Of a stretch of 64,000 bases of DNA, positions 23,688-32,618 are shown piece by piece. The stretch comes from Spartobacteria bacterium (GTDB lineage Bacteria > Verrucomicrobiota > Verrucomicrobiia > Chthoniobacterales > UBA10450). The notes beneath the pieces were generated by a model. The model had not been told where the DNA came from. It was given only the letters and a program-made list of their open reading frames with translations, and made no database searches. How positions within the stretch are numbered: the first letter of the stretch is position 1; each line of letters begins with the position of its first letter. The stretch covers positions 16,980-80,979 of the forward strand of contig PMTM01000003.1 of NCBI GenBank assembly GCA_003167365.1, written 5' to 3'. The position numbers were made by a program, and so were the translations under genes.

Positions 23688-24305
23688 ATGAAGATTTTAT
23701 CGAAAACCACCGTTCTGTCCGTTGCACTGTCGATCCTGGCCGGTGTTTGCACGGTTCGAGCGCAAAACGATCCACAAACGGCGATTGCGAAGAAGCAGAC
23801 GGAGCTCGATCGGCAGCGGATTGAGTTGGAAAAGAAAAGCTTAGAATTGCAACAGAAGGAGATCGATCTCCAGAAGGCGCAGCAGGAATTCCAGGAACAA
23901 CAGAGCGGGCGTTCGCTCAGTATGAATCTCTCGGGGGACGTTCTGTTCGATTACGACAAAGCAGCCTTGAAACCGGAGGCGGAAGTAGCCCTTAAGAAAG
24001 TTGCGGTGGTTCTCTCGCAATTTCCGGAGAGCAAAGTGACCGTGGAGGGCTACACCGATTCCAAGGGAACGAAGTCTGTGAATATGCAGCTTTCGCGGGA
24101 CCGCGCTCAGGCAGTGAAGGATTGGCTCGTAAAAAATGGCGGCGTCGCCGTGACCAGCATCTCCACCAAAGGTTTCGGCGAACAATATCCGATCGCGCAA
24201 AATAAGAATGCGGACGGCACGGACAATCCGCTCGGCCGCGCGCTGAACCGCCGCGTCTCGATCATTGTGGAAAAGCCAGCCGTGCCTCAACCGCCGACGC
24301 CATAA
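23688..24305 (+). CDS. OmpA-family outer-membrane/peptidoglycan-binding protein
   Basis: A 205-residue protein. A signal peptide (LSVALSILAGVCTVRAQ) is followed by a coiled-coil (QTELDRQRIELEKKSLELQQ), then a C-terminal OmpA domain with LFDYDKAALKPEAE, VTVEGYTDSKGTKSVNMQLS, SRDRAQAV and NRRVSIIVEKP. The Asp and Arg that bind diaminopimelate are in TDSKG and LNRRV. It links envelope and murein, Pal-like without a visible lipobox. Start ATG 23688 is chosen because it begins the signal peptide. The 185-base leader contains a GC-rich foldable region (23582-23670). Confidence 0.88.
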   Translation: MKILSKTTVLSVALSILAGVCTVRAQNDPQTAIAKKQTELDRQRIELEKKSLELQQKEIDLQKAQQEFQEQQSGRSLSMNLSGDVLFDYDKAALKPEAEVALKKVAVVLSQFPESKVTVEGYTDSKGTKSVNMQLSRDRAQAVKDWLVKNGGVAVTSISTKGFGEQYPIAQNKNADGTDNPLGRALNRRVSIIVEKPAVPQPPTP

Positions 24306-24374
24306 GCCAGTAATAGCTCTGACGACTTGCAGACGAATACCAGTATTCGCACGATGTGCGCGAAACGGATTCGT

Positions 24375-25871
24375 TCAAGTTGCGCATTTGCGCCAGGAAA
24401 GGTAAACAGGCACTCCAGTCAGCACGATGGCAATTCCAATTCCGGAAGTTGCCGGCGCAATCCAGGCTAGATCGACAATTAACAGTGCTGCGAGCAAGAT
24501 CGAGATGATCGGCACAAGCGGATAGCCCCAAGTGCGATACGGGCGTTGTGCGTCGGGATTTTTGCGGCGCAAGACCATCACCGCGGCGACGAGCAGTATG
24601 TAAAAGAGCAGATCCGCGGACACGATGTACTCGAGCAGTTGGATGTAAACGTTTCCGTAAGCAACTGTTCCGGTCGTCGGATTTTTCGTCATCGTTCGCG
24701 GCAACGTTAAGAACGCGGTCCAGATTCCTTGCGCGACCAATGCCGCCGCCGGGACGTGAAACGCATTGGTCGTCGCAATCTTTCGGAAGAAAAGGCCATC
24801 GCGCGCCATGGCATAGTAAACCCGCGCCCCGGCCAGGATGAGTCCGTTGTTGCAACCGAAAGTCGAGATCATGATGGCGGCGGCCATGCACATCGCGCCG
24901 GGATGCCCGAAGACGGCATTCATCATCGCGACCGCGACGCGATTCTGCGGCGCGTGCTGGATTTCTGGAAACGGCAACACTGCGATGTAAGCGAGATTTG
25001 CCAGCAGATATAAGATCACGACGATTCCACAACCCCAAAGCAAAGCGCGCACAAGGTTTTTTCCCGGGTCGCGCACTTCACTGCCGATAAATGTGACGTT
25101 GGTCCACGCCGTTTGCGCAAAGAGCGGACCGACCATCGCTTTCCCAAAAAGCAACGCGAGCGCGAATCCGCCAACAATTGAAAGACCCGGTTGCGCGATT
25201 TGCGAGCTCCAGCCATTTGCCCACGAATCCCACCACGCGGCCGAGCGCACGGTGGAAATCGCGTTCCAGCCCAATACCAATCCGACAATGACAACACCGG
25301 CGAGCGCCGCCGTTTTCGCGAACGTAAACGTGTTTTGCACGATGCGGCCAATCTCGAGGCCGCGCGTGTTCGCCCAGGTGAGCAACGCTATCAATAAGAT
25401 CGCGACCAGCTGCTCGGTCGACAAACTGATTGCGTATCCCCCACCCAACGGCGCCGGCGCGATCAAATAGTTTTCTGGTGCGACTGATGAAACAAACACG
25501 CCGAGAAATTTGGCAAATGCGATCGCAACTGCGGCAATCGTTCCAGTTTGAACAACGAGGAACAATGTCCAACCGAAAAGAAATCCGAACGAGGGGCCGT
25601 AGGCTTCGCGCAGAAAAACGTAAACGCCTCCGGCGCGCGGCATCATCGTGGCCAGTTCAGAGCAGCAAAGCGCGCCGGTGATCGTCATTAGCCCGGCGAT
25701 CGCCCATGCCAGCAGCAACCAGCCCGGTGCACCAACCAAGCGCGCGGACTCCGCCGATGTGATAAAAATCCCCGAGCCGATCATCGACCCGATCACGATC
25801 ATGGTCGCGTCGAGCGGACCGAGAGCACGAACCAAACTGCTTGATGGCTGGCGGCTGGTGGTTTCGCTCAT
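24375..25871 (-). CDS. APC-superfamily amino acid permease
   Basis: A 498-residue, 12-helix permease. IVIGSMIGSGIFITSAE in helix 1 is the unwound substrate-binding signature of the LAT/APC families. A second family cue is EVRDPGKNLVRALLWG. The last gene of a probable operon pxpB-pxpC-pxpA-permease, overlapping pxpA by four bases (ATGA). From context it may import 5-oxoproline or a related amino acid, but sequence does not define the substrate. The cytoplasmic C terminus is short. Confidence 0.88.
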   Translation of the reverse strand: MSETTSRQPSSSLVRALGPLDATMIVIGSMIGSGIFITSAESARLVGAPGWLLLAWAIAGLMTITGALCCSELATMMPRAGGVYVFLREAYGPSFGFLFGWTLFLVVQTGTIAAVAIAFAKFLGVFVSSVAPENYLIAPAPLGGGYAISLSTEQLVAILLIALLTWANTRGLEIGRIVQNTFTFAKTAALAGVVIVGLVLGWNAISTVRSAAWWDSWANGWSSQIAQPGLSIVGGFALALLFGKAMVGPLFAQTAWTNVTFIGSEVRDPGKNLVRALLWGCGIVVILYLLANLAYIAVLPFPEIQHAPQNRVAVAMMNAVFGHPGAMCMAAAIMISTFGCNNGLILAGARVYYAMARDGLFFRKIATTNAFHVPAAALVAQGIWTAFLTLPRTMTKNPTTGTVAYGNVYIQLLEYIVSADLLFYILLVAAVMVLRRKNPDAQRPYRTWGYPLVPIISILLAALLIVDLAWIAPATSGIGIAIVLTGVPVYLSWRKCAT

Positions 25872-26629
25872 CCGGGAAATTGCCTTTCCGGAGCGCTGAC
25901 GGTCACGCCTTGCTTTTCCAGCTCCGATCGTAGAACACGGGCGAACTCCACCGCGCCAGGCGTATCGCCGTGAACGCAGATTGTCTCCGCGCGCAAAGCT
26001 ACATCTACGCCGTCAACACTGCGCACTTTGCCTTCGTTTAACATTCGGAGCACTCGCGCAGCGGCTTCCTCCGGATCGTGGAGCAACGCATCCAGTCGAG
26101 TTCGTGGAACGAGCGATCCATCGCTCAAATAATTCCGGTCTGCGAAAACTTCGCGCGCGATCTGCAAACCATGCGATTCACCGGCGTGAGCGAGTGCACT
26201 GTTGTCCGGAGCAAAGAGAATCAAGCTTGAATCGACAATTTTTGTCGCGCGTGCAATGGCACCCGCCAGTGTCTTATCGCGCGCCGCCATATTATAAAGC
26301 GCACCATGCGGCTTGATGTGATTGGGACGAACACCGGCTGCGTCGGCGATCGCCTGAAAAATACCGAGCTGGTAAGTCACGGCATCGAACACTTCATCGG
26401 GCGTAATCGGCAATTCTTTGCGGCCGAAGTTTTCACGATCGAAAAGACTTGGATGCGCGCCGACGGCTACTCCGCGCGCCCGCGCAGCGGAAACTGCCGC
26501 GCGCATTGTGTCGGCATCGCCCGCATGGAAGCCGGTTGCGACATTGGCGGACGTCACGAGCTCGAGAAGTTCATCGTCCTGTCCAGCGCCCTCGCCGAGA
26601 TCGGCGTTGAGATCAACGCGGAGATTCAT
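25868..26629 (-). CDS. pxpA: 5-oxoprolinase subunit A (LamB/YcsF family)
   Basis: A 253-residue protein whose N terminus reads MNLRVDLNADLGEGAGQDD, the family signature. ANVATGFHAGDADTM, GVAVGAHPSLFDRENFGR and HIKPHGALYN are conserved. It works with PxpBC to cleave 5-oxoproline to glutamate with ATP; PxpA is thought to open the ring of the activated substrate. Start ATG 26629 overlaps the stop of pxpC by four bases, and its own stop overlaps the permease start. Confidence 0.95.
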   Translation of the reverse strand: MNLRVDLNADLGEGAGQDDELLELVTSANVATGFHAGDADTMRAAVSAARARGVAVGAHPSLFDRENFGRKELPITPDEVFDAVTYQLGIFQAIADAAGVRPNHIKPHGALYNMAARDKTLAGAIARATKIVDSSLILFAPDNSALAHAGESHGLQIAREVFADRNYLSDGSLVPRTRLDALLHDPEEAAARVLRMLNEGKVRSVDGVDVALRAETICVHGDTPGAVEFARVLRSELEKQGVTVSAPERQFPG

Positions 26630-27612
26630 GGCGCGTGAAGTTGCAAACCGACTCTGAATTGTTCGAGATCGTGGTTGCGCTCCGCTAAGAGGCGGTACGC
26701 TTCTCCGAGGGAAACTTCGCGAAATCGCATCCGATCTCCGGGGCGCAGTTGCGCCGCAATCGGAAGATCGATCGTGATCACGTGCGCGATTTTCGGATAA
26801 CCGCCAATGGTTTGGCAATCTCCGAGCAAAACAATCGGCTTGCCGCTCGGTGGCACTTGAATTGTTCCGGGCGCAACCGCTTCAGAGACAAGATCGCCAT
26901 CTTCAATTCGCTTCAGTTCCGGTCCCTCGAGGCGCGCGCCCATCCGGTCGGAATCGGGCGAGACGTTAAATAGCTCGCTCGTTAAAACGCGATGCGTTGC
27001 AGCGCCAAAACGATTCCAATCCGATCCGCGGACGACGCGCAAGGTCGAATCAACTTTGGCCGTGCTCACCCAATCGTGCGACGCGGACACTCGAGCGATT
27101 TTTTCGCTGTGTAAGTTGTCGATCCAACCTTTGGCGCGCGCGGAGTTTTCTCCCAAAGGAACCGTGTCGCGATCACGCAGCGCACGACCATTAAATCCAC
27201 CGAATCCAGCGCGCAAATCGGTAGAGCGGCTCCCGAGAACAATCGGAACATCGATCCCACCGGAAATAGCAATCCAGGCCCGGCATCCAATTCTAGGTTT
27301 ATTGACAATCACCTCTTCGCCCGCGCGAACGAGAGCGAAATGACCGGAAGGAAGCGCGGTCGCTCCAATGTAAACATCGAAGTCGCCGCCACACCACGAC
27401 ACCAATCGTTCATCCTCGAAGCGAACACAGAATCCTCCCAGCGTGATCTCGAGGCCGGCGTCGGCTTCGTCATTACCGACCAACAAGTTCGCGACGCGCA
27501 ACCCGTGTTGATCGAGCGCGCCACCCGCCGAGACGCCAGATTCCCGAAAACCGAGTCGACCCAAATCCTGGACGCTCGTTAAAAATCCCGCGCTAAGAAT
27601 CTTTACAGTCAT
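26626..27612 (-). CDS. pxpC: 5-oxoprolinase subunit C (biotin-dependent carboxylase-like)
   Basis: A 328-residue protein of the KipA/PxpC family. SVQDLGRLGFRESGVSAGGA at residues 13-32 and NLLVGNDEADAGLEITLGG are diagnostic; SDRMGARLEGP and LLGDCQTIGGYPKIAHV occur in the second half. It acts with PxpB to phosphorylate 5-oxoproline. It is separated from pxpB by 95 bases containing a palindrome, and overlaps pxpA. Confidence 0.94.
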   Translation of the reverse strand: MTVKILSAGFLTSVQDLGRLGFRESGVSAGGALDQHGLRVANLLVGNDEADAGLEITLGGFCVRFEDERLVSWCGGDFDVYIGATALPSGHFALVRAGEEVIVNKPRIGCRAWIAISGGIDVPIVLGSRSTDLRAGFGGFNGRALRDRDTVPLGENSARAKGWIDNLHSEKIARVSASHDWVSTAKVDSTLRVVRGSDWNRFGAATHRVLTSELFNVSPDSDRMGARLEGPELKRIEDGDLVSEAVAPGTIQVPPSGKPIVLLGDCQTIGGYPKIAHVITIDLPIAAQLRPGDRMRFREVSLGEAYRLLAERNHDLEQFRVGLQLHAP

Positions 27613-27628
27613 GGCTCAAAGCAGACCA

Positions 27629-27700
27629 GACAGGATTAATCGGATTCGCAGGATTGTTTCGGCTTGGAACTCTTTCGAACTCAATCGAGTTAATCCTGTC
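27629..27700. repeat. intergenic palindrome between pxpB and pxpC
   Basis: GACAGGATTAA (27629-27639) faces TTAATCCTGTC (27690-27700) with a mixed loop. It belongs to the GACAGGATTAAT-type dispersed repeats. It may attenuate transcription between the two subunit genes. Confidence 0.55.
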
Positions 27701-27707
27701 CAGTGTT

Positions 27708-28415
27708 TCATTGTTCCAGGTGTTCAAACTCGCTCCGCGTAATCGAAAGAAATCGAACCCTGTCCCCTGGCCGCAAAAGCGAAGGCGGCTCCTTTTCTGG
27801 CCTGAAAAGCCGCAGAGGTGTACGGCCGACGATGTTCCAACCTCCGGGCGACTTTATCGGATAAATTCCCGTTTGCGCACCGCCGATCGCGACGGACCCC
27901 GCGGGAATTTCCTTGCGCGGCGTGACATGCCTGGGCGTTGCGAGTTTCTTTGGAAGTCCCGCCAAAAATGGAAAGCCGGGCGTGAAGCCGACGCAATTAA
28001 TCCGATACTCGGCCGCGTGATGAAGATCGATCACCTCCTTCGCGGAAAGTCCGGCGTGCCGCGCGACTTCATTCAAGTCGAGCGCAAACTCGGGATCGTA
28101 GCAGACGGGAATTTTGATCAACCGAGGCGTTCGCTTCGCGCTCTTCATTTTCCTGGAAACGGCTTTGTGAATTTGCTCGACCATCCAATCGAAAACCGCG
28201 ACGGGATCGGCGCCAGCAGACGTGACCTGCAGCGGATCAAAGAACACACCGATGGTTGTGTAAGCGGGCGCTAATTCCAAGAGGCCCGGAATCTGTGCGC
28301 TTTTTATTCTCTCCAGCGCATCGAGAACGGCGCGCAATGATTCATCGTCTGGATCAGCAGATATGTCTCTAACACGAACGACCAGCGCGGAATCTCCGAG
28401 GGGCGTAATCTCCAT
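27708..28415 (-). CDS. pxpB: 5-oxoprolinase subunit B (KipI family)
   Basis: A 235-residue protein beginning MEITPLGDSALVVRV. AAEYRINCVGFTPGFPFLAGL and IPAGSVAIGGAQTGIYP-type segments are the classic KipI/PxpB motifs. Kinase-type partner of PxpC in ATP-dependent 5-oxoproline hydrolysis. It is first in the operon; the promoter should lie in the ten-base gap or within the end of the upstream membrane-protein gene, so readthrough from upstream is possible. Confidence 0.94.
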   Translation of the reverse strand: MEITPLGDSALVVRVRDISADPDDESLRAVLDALERIKSAQIPGLLELAPAYTTIGVFFDPLQVTSAGADPVAVFDWMVEQIHKAVSRKMKSAKRTPRLIKIPVCYDPEFALDLNEVARHAGLSAKEVIDLHHAAEYRINCVGFTPGFPFLAGLPKKLATPRHVTPRKEIPAGSVAIGGAQTGIYPIKSPGGWNIVGRTPLRLFRPEKEPPSLLRPGDRVRFLSITRSEFEHLEQ

Positions 28416-28425
28416 TATTCAGATG

Positions 28426-30138
28426 CTACTTTTCCAGTGAGATGAGGGTCTTAGAAGAAGTGTCGCCAGCCAACACTAATTGTTGAGCCTGGGGCGGCAG
28501 CGCCTCGACGGAACGATAGCGAATCCCAAACTCCTGAAAGCGCCTTCGATTAAAAACGTAATCGCCGAAGGCCACTGGATAGATGCGGTCTTGGGCAGCG
28601 AGCCATTTCAGTTGTGAATTTAGAAGTCTAGTCTTCGCGTAGGACGTGCGAAAGCGCGGAACGGAAACCAGGGCCAGATTCGCGAGCATCAGAGCGATTA
28701 GAACGCTGCCGAGAATGTTAGGCAGCTTACTCTTGCTCAGATACAAGACCGCCGCCGCCATAACAGGCAGAAGCCATAGTTGCGGGACATAGCGCGCGTA
28801 CCATGGGTGTGGCATGGCGAAAATCGTGGTCAGAATGCAAAGTGTTAAGGCAACAACGATCCTGCGGTGTGCCCGCAGATCGTCTCTGGTTCCAAGGCAA
28901 AAGGCGACAACCGCGAAAAGCAATATGCCGCTGGTGAGCGGTCCCCAGCCGCATATTCGAATGTCGAAAGCATTATCAAACCATCTGGTTTCATCGGCGC
29001 CGACCGTGAAAGGAATTTTAAGAGGGCCGCCGGTAAATGTTTGAGATGAATTATCGTACTCGTTATTGCAACGCCCGAAAACAGATCGCAAAAATGTATC
29101 GAAACGGTTTCGTCCGCGAAAGGTGGTCGGCATTTGGTGAACGAGAAAATTTTCTTCGGTACCTCGCTTTGTCTGCTCAAGTGTAAAGGGAAAGAAAGGG
29201 TTGCCCGTCTCTTGAACATTTGTCACGTACGGGTTGTAGCCAACGGCCAATCCGATAAAGATCCCAATTGCATACGTGGCGGCAAGAGACGGTAGTGCCT
29301 TGAATTTTTTCAATGCGCAGACAGCGATCACGAACGCAACCCCGAACACGCTGACATACACGAGCGCCGTTAACTTGACGTTAACCAAAAGCACAATGGT
29401 CAATATCGTAAGGGCGATATTGATTGCGCGTCGCTCGCCTAACTGGAGACAACTGCCCAAGACCATGCACGTAAATAGCGCTGCGAGCTGTCCGTCTACA
29501 TAAAAGGTAAGGCATTGATTTAAACTTATCGGATTGAGCGCGACGAGGACGCTAAGGATGAGCAATTTCGCCGGACCGAGTTGCGAATATCTCAGACCCG
29601 CATGGAGCGCGATGAAAAAGCATGCAGCCATCGTAAGAAGCGTGGCGGCTTTCCCGGCTTCCACTTTGCCAACGAGCTCGCAGAGGGCTGCGGCAGAAAC
29701 CCAAGGCCCCTTGGCATAATGAATCATCACCTCGCGTTGCAGGGACTGCGGCGCGTCGGCGCGCCCAGGTTCACGAATTGGATTCCAGCCCTCCAATAAC
29801 TGAAGCATTCCAGTCCCGTGGTAGCCCTGACCGTCACAAGAGTCGTCGGCAAACGAAAAACCTATGAAGAGGGCTAACCCAAGTACAACGCTAAACGCCA
29901 GGGCGGCAAAAACCCTCAATCTAAGATCGAGGCGGACAAGTTTTCTTCCGAGCGTGATAGGCAGCAGGAGAGTAACGGCTAGAGCTAACAGCGGCTGCAC
30001 CCTTGTCAGGCGCCAGCCCGCGAGGAAACCCAGCCAGGTAAATCCAATCAAGGCTGCGACGAACGCGATGAAAAGAAAGGCCAGTAAAAGGGAGAACTCC
30101 CCGAGCTTCTCTCTGTTCTCCACTGCAGCGACGGGCAT
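28426..30138 (-). CDS. polytopic membrane protein, GT-C glycosyltransferase-like
   Basis: A 570-residue protein with about 11-13 predicted helices. After helix 3, an acidic loop reads FADDSCDGQGYH; an Asp-rich first periplasmic loop is where GT-C transferases bind the metal and lipid-phosphate sugar. A C-terminal soluble tail (about 510-570) follows. There is no clear Pfam-like signature beyond topology, so function is tentative: glycosyl transfer from polyprenyl phosphate, or an O-antigen-type role. Start ATG 30138 has AGGA five bases upstream; GTG 30162 would add eight residues. Confidence 0.55.
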   Translation of the reverse strand: MPVAAVENREKLGEFSLLLAFLFIAFVAALIGFTWLGFLAGWRLTRVQPLLALAVTLLLPITLGRKLVRLDLRLRVFAALAFSVVLGLALFIGFSFADDSCDGQGYHGTGMLQLLEGWNPIREPGRADAPQSLQREVMIHYAKGPWVSAAALCELVGKVEAGKAATLLTMAACFFIALHAGLRYSQLGPAKLLILSVLVALNPISLNQCLTFYVDGQLAALFTCMVLGSCLQLGERRAINIALTILTIVLLVNVKLTALVYVSVFGVAFVIAVCALKKFKALPSLAATYAIGIFIGLAVGYNPYVTNVQETGNPFFPFTLEQTKRGTEENFLVHQMPTTFRGRNRFDTFLRSVFGRCNNEYDNSSQTFTGGPLKIPFTVGADETRWFDNAFDIRICGWGPLTSGILLFAVVAFCLGTRDDLRAHRRIVVALTLCILTTIFAMPHPWYARYVPQLWLLPVMAAAVLYLSKSKLPNILGSVLIALMLANLALVSVPRFRTSYAKTRLLNSQLKWLAAQDRIYPVAFGDYVFNRRRFQEFGIRYRSVEALPPQAQQLVLAGDTSSKTLISLEK

Positions 30139-30186
30139 GTCCTGAAGCCTACCGGAAATCACCGCAAGAAGGCTAGCGCAGGTATT

Positions 30187-30768
30187 CTATTTGGATCGCA
30201 CGGCTTCGATGTCAATCTTGGGCACGACTTCCTGGCCAATCATCGAGACGGCTTCGAGACTTGGACTAAACATCAATCCGAAGTCGCGGCGCTTAATTGG
30301 ATCGGCTGTGACTTCCCACCGTGAGTGCTCGTCTCTTAAAGGCGTGACTAATTTTACGTGCACCGTAATCGGTTTGGTCACGCCATGCATGGTGAGGTCG
30401 CCGATAATGTCGCCGCTTTGCGCTCCGGTTTGTTTTACACTGCGACTTTTAAATGTGATCTCCGGATATTTTGCGACATCAAAGAGCTCAACGGAGCGCA
30501 GATGCTCGTCTCGTTTGTGGATTCCGGTGTCGATGCTGCTGGCCTGAATTCCGACTGTGACCGATGATTGCTGCGGATGTTCACGGTCGATATCGATCTT
30601 GCCCTCGAATTTGGTGAACGTTCCCACGAACTTGCCCATCATGTGACCGAGATGGAATCCGATCGAGGAATGGGTCGTATCAATCTTGTAGGTTTCATTT
30701 GCGGCCGCGGTGGAAACCATTGCGGCGAGCGCGAAGACAATTGCGCCGAGTCGGTTGGAAGATTTCAT
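30187..30768 (-). CDS. YceI-family periplasmic lipid-binding protein
   Basis: A 193-residue protein with signal peptide (IVFALAAMVSTAAANE) and a YceI lipocalin-like barrel: YKIDTTHSSIGFHLGHMMGK at the start, KRDEHLRSVELFDVAKYPEITF in the middle, and ITGDLTMHGVTKPI-type strand (GDLTMHGVTKP). The family binds isoprenoids or other amphiphiles. It follows recO by 12 bases on the same strand and may share its transcript. Confidence 0.93.
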   Translation of the reverse strand: MKSSNRLGAIVFALAAMVSTAAANETYKIDTTHSSIGFHLGHMMGKFVGTFTKFEGKIDIDREHPQQSSVTVGIQASSIDTGIHKRDEHLRSVELFDVAKYPEITFKSRSVKQTGAQSGDIIGDLTMHGVTKPITVHVKLVTPLRDEHSRWEVTADPIKRRDFGLMFSPSLEAVSMIGQEVVPKIDIEAVRSK

Positions 30769-30780
30769 GATGACTCCTGT

Positions 30781-31338
30781 CTATTTAGTCCCCGACGCCA
30801 GCGTCTTAAGCAGCGGAGTGCGGGACAGCGGTAATCTCCCGAACAAATTTCCGAGCGCAAAGGCGGGATTGCTTTTCAGGATCTTGGCGTCGTGCACGCC
30901 GGTGATTCGCGCCAGTTCGGTCTCGAAGTGCGCGACCGCGCGCAGGTTTGGCTCATTGGCATCGAGATAACCAAAGGCGCGGCGCAAAAGCCCGAACACC
31001 TCCGGCTCGTGATGATCGCGCTCGGTGCAAATCTCGATCAGCTCGACAAAATAGGCCGCGGTTTGGGTGCGAAGATAATTTTGCCGGATACCCGCGAAAG
31101 GATTGCGCAACGCGACTTCGGTAAGGGTATGGAGATTCGACTTCCGACTCGACACGATGGCGATGTCGGTTTCGAAAAACAAATCCAGCTTGCCGGCAAA
31201 CGGACTTTTCGCGCGGCGCGCGCCTTTGGCCATGGTTTGAATGCAGCCCAATGACTCCGTGCACCACGACACAATCAAGCTGGTGTCGCTGAACTTCCGT
31301 TTGCGCAAGAGAATGGCCGAAGTGCTTTGCACTTCCAA
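30781..31338 (-). CDS. recO: DNA repair protein RecO
   Basis: A 185-residue protein with the N-terminal OB fold (STSAILLRKRKFSDTSLIV, GCIQTMAKGARRAKSPF) and following helical domain (QTAAYFVELIEICTERD). RecO loads RecA with RecR and anneals SSB-coated strands. It is shorter than E. coli RecO (242) and lacks the zinc-binding Cys cluster and C-terminal part. Start is TTG 31338, supported by GGAG six bases upstream. Possibly a natural short form in this lineage. Confidence 0.85.
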   Translation of the reverse strand: MEVQSTSAILLRKRKFSDTSLIVSWCTESLGCIQTMAKGARRAKSPFAGKLDLFFETDIAIVSSRKSNLHTLTEVALRNPFAGIRQNYLRTQTAAYFVELIEICTERDHHEPEVFGLLRRAFGYLDANEPNLRAVAHFETELARITGVHDAKILKSNPAFALGNLFGRLPLSRTPLLKTLASGTK

Positions 31339-31402
31339 TTGTTACTCCAATTCTTCGCGCACGCACCCGGCATTCCCAGACCACGATGCCGGTTAAAACG
31401 AC

Positions 31403-31429
31403 GCTGGCCACGCACCCTGCGTGGCCAGC
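31403..31429. terminator. 12-bp perfect hairpin, possible bidirectional stop or REP element
   Basis: GCTGGCCACGCA and TGCGTGGCCAGC pair perfectly around CCC. There is no T-tract, so it may be a REP-type repeat rather than an intrinsic terminator. It lies between the outer-membrane protein gene (ending 31455) and recO (starting 31338). Confidence 0.5.
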
Positions 31430-31454
31430 CATCCAAATTTGAATTGTTTTCCGG

Positions 31455-32477
31455 TTAGTGACCGAAAAAGTGGGAGATCAAAATGTTAAATCTCAACGTC
31501 ACCTGGTTCGTATCCAAATCCACCTTGGTGTCTCCCGGAAAAATCACTTCATCGTTTGAAGCGAAATGATAGGTGTGACTGCCGTAGTCGGAATGCCGAT
31601 ATTCCACGCCCAGAGTCATCTTATCGTTGATGGCCCACTCGGCTCCGCAGCCACCCGTCCAGCCCATTTGCACATCGTCGCTAGTTTTGGAGAAGTTCGT
31701 ATCGGTCTGATTACCAATGAACCCATTTCCCCCTCGCGGATTTGCTGCCGCCGTCAGATCGGAATTGTTGAAGAAATCTGTGCTGGCCGTTTCCGTGGCA
31801 ATGACTTTCACGTCGGTCCAGGCAAGACCTGCGGTTCCATAAAAGAGGAAAGGCCCGGTCGCGTAACCGAAGCGCGCCCGCAGCGATGCCGTCCAATCCG
31901 TCTCGGCTTTACGCACTGCGTCGAGCGTGGTATCGGCGATTATTTCATTGCCTTGTTCGACAATAGCTCCTCCATCGTTGAAAGAAGAAGTCGTCTCGGC
32001 AAAGCCAGAAGAAAGCTGTTTCCCGCTCGCTGAGGTACCTTGGAAATCGCCTTCCACGCCGATCACCCAATGTCCGAATTGTTTGTTGTACCCGATCTGG
32101 CCGCCTCCAAGGAAAGACTGATTAGAACCACTGCCAAAATTGGAAAAAGCGGTGTCGGGGAAGAGAAAAGAGTCAGTACCAAAGTCTGTTGCTTCACCAT
32201 CACCTGAAACAGCATTCAGATGAGGGCCGGTTATTTTACCGGATGTCATCGCATTAAATTCACTGTATTGTGCATCGACATCCACCGTATCGGTGTACTG
32301 ACCGAAACCGTAGTTACTGGAGAGGCCGCCGATGTTTCCGCCGATATAAAAACCCGTCCAATTGAACGGTTCGGACTCGATTGCCATGGGTGAAGCCCCC
32401 GCATTCGCACCGGAGCTAAGGCACAAAGCCGCGGCGCAAAAAATTGCGTAAGTGAAAAGAAATTTGGTTGGTTTCAT
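31455..32477 (-). CDS. outer-membrane beta-barrel protein (Omp25/porin-like)
   Basis: A 340-residue protein. Signal peptide (FLFTYAIFCAAALCLSSGANA) precedes FNWTGFYIGGNIGG, the typical first strand of OMP beta-barrel family proteins. Repeated barrel strands follow, such as GYNKQFGHWVIGVEGDF, ARFGYATGPFLFYGTAGLAW and MTLGVEYRHSDYG, and the chain ends ILISHFFGH with a terminal aromatic strand. The role is structural or porin-like; no ligand can be named. It stands downstream of the big surface-protein gene, same strand. Confidence 0.85.
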   Translation of the reverse strand: MKPTKFLFTYAIFCAAALCLSSGANAGASPMAIESEPFNWTGFYIGGNIGGLSSNYGFGQYTDTVDVDAQYSEFNAMTSGKITGPHLNAVSGDGEATDFGTDSFLFPDTAFSNFGSGSNQSFLGGGQIGYNKQFGHWVIGVEGDFQGTSASGKQLSSGFAETTSSFNDGGAIVEQGNEIIADTTLDAVRKAETDWTASLRARFGYATGPFLFYGTAGLAWTDVKVIATETASTDFFNNSDLTAAANPRGGNGFIGNQTDTNFSKTSDDVQMGWTGGCGAEWAINDKMTLGVEYRHSDYGSHTYHFASNDEVIFPGDTKVDLDTNQVTLRFNILISHFFGH

Positions 32478-32618
32478 GTGGTTGGAGGAAATGCCAGAAA
32501 TTCAGAGTGTTGCCAAGAACAAAAGCTTCGACAGCGCCAAATTGGATTTTCCAGAGGTTATCGGCAACTCATGCGGGTAACATGAGCGGCGTTCCAGGCC
32601 GAATCTCCGTTGTTGTAA

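Noticed and set aside
24262-25038. Second frame over the amino acid permease
   Set aside because: Arg-rich shadow of the permease; no membrane profile or motif.
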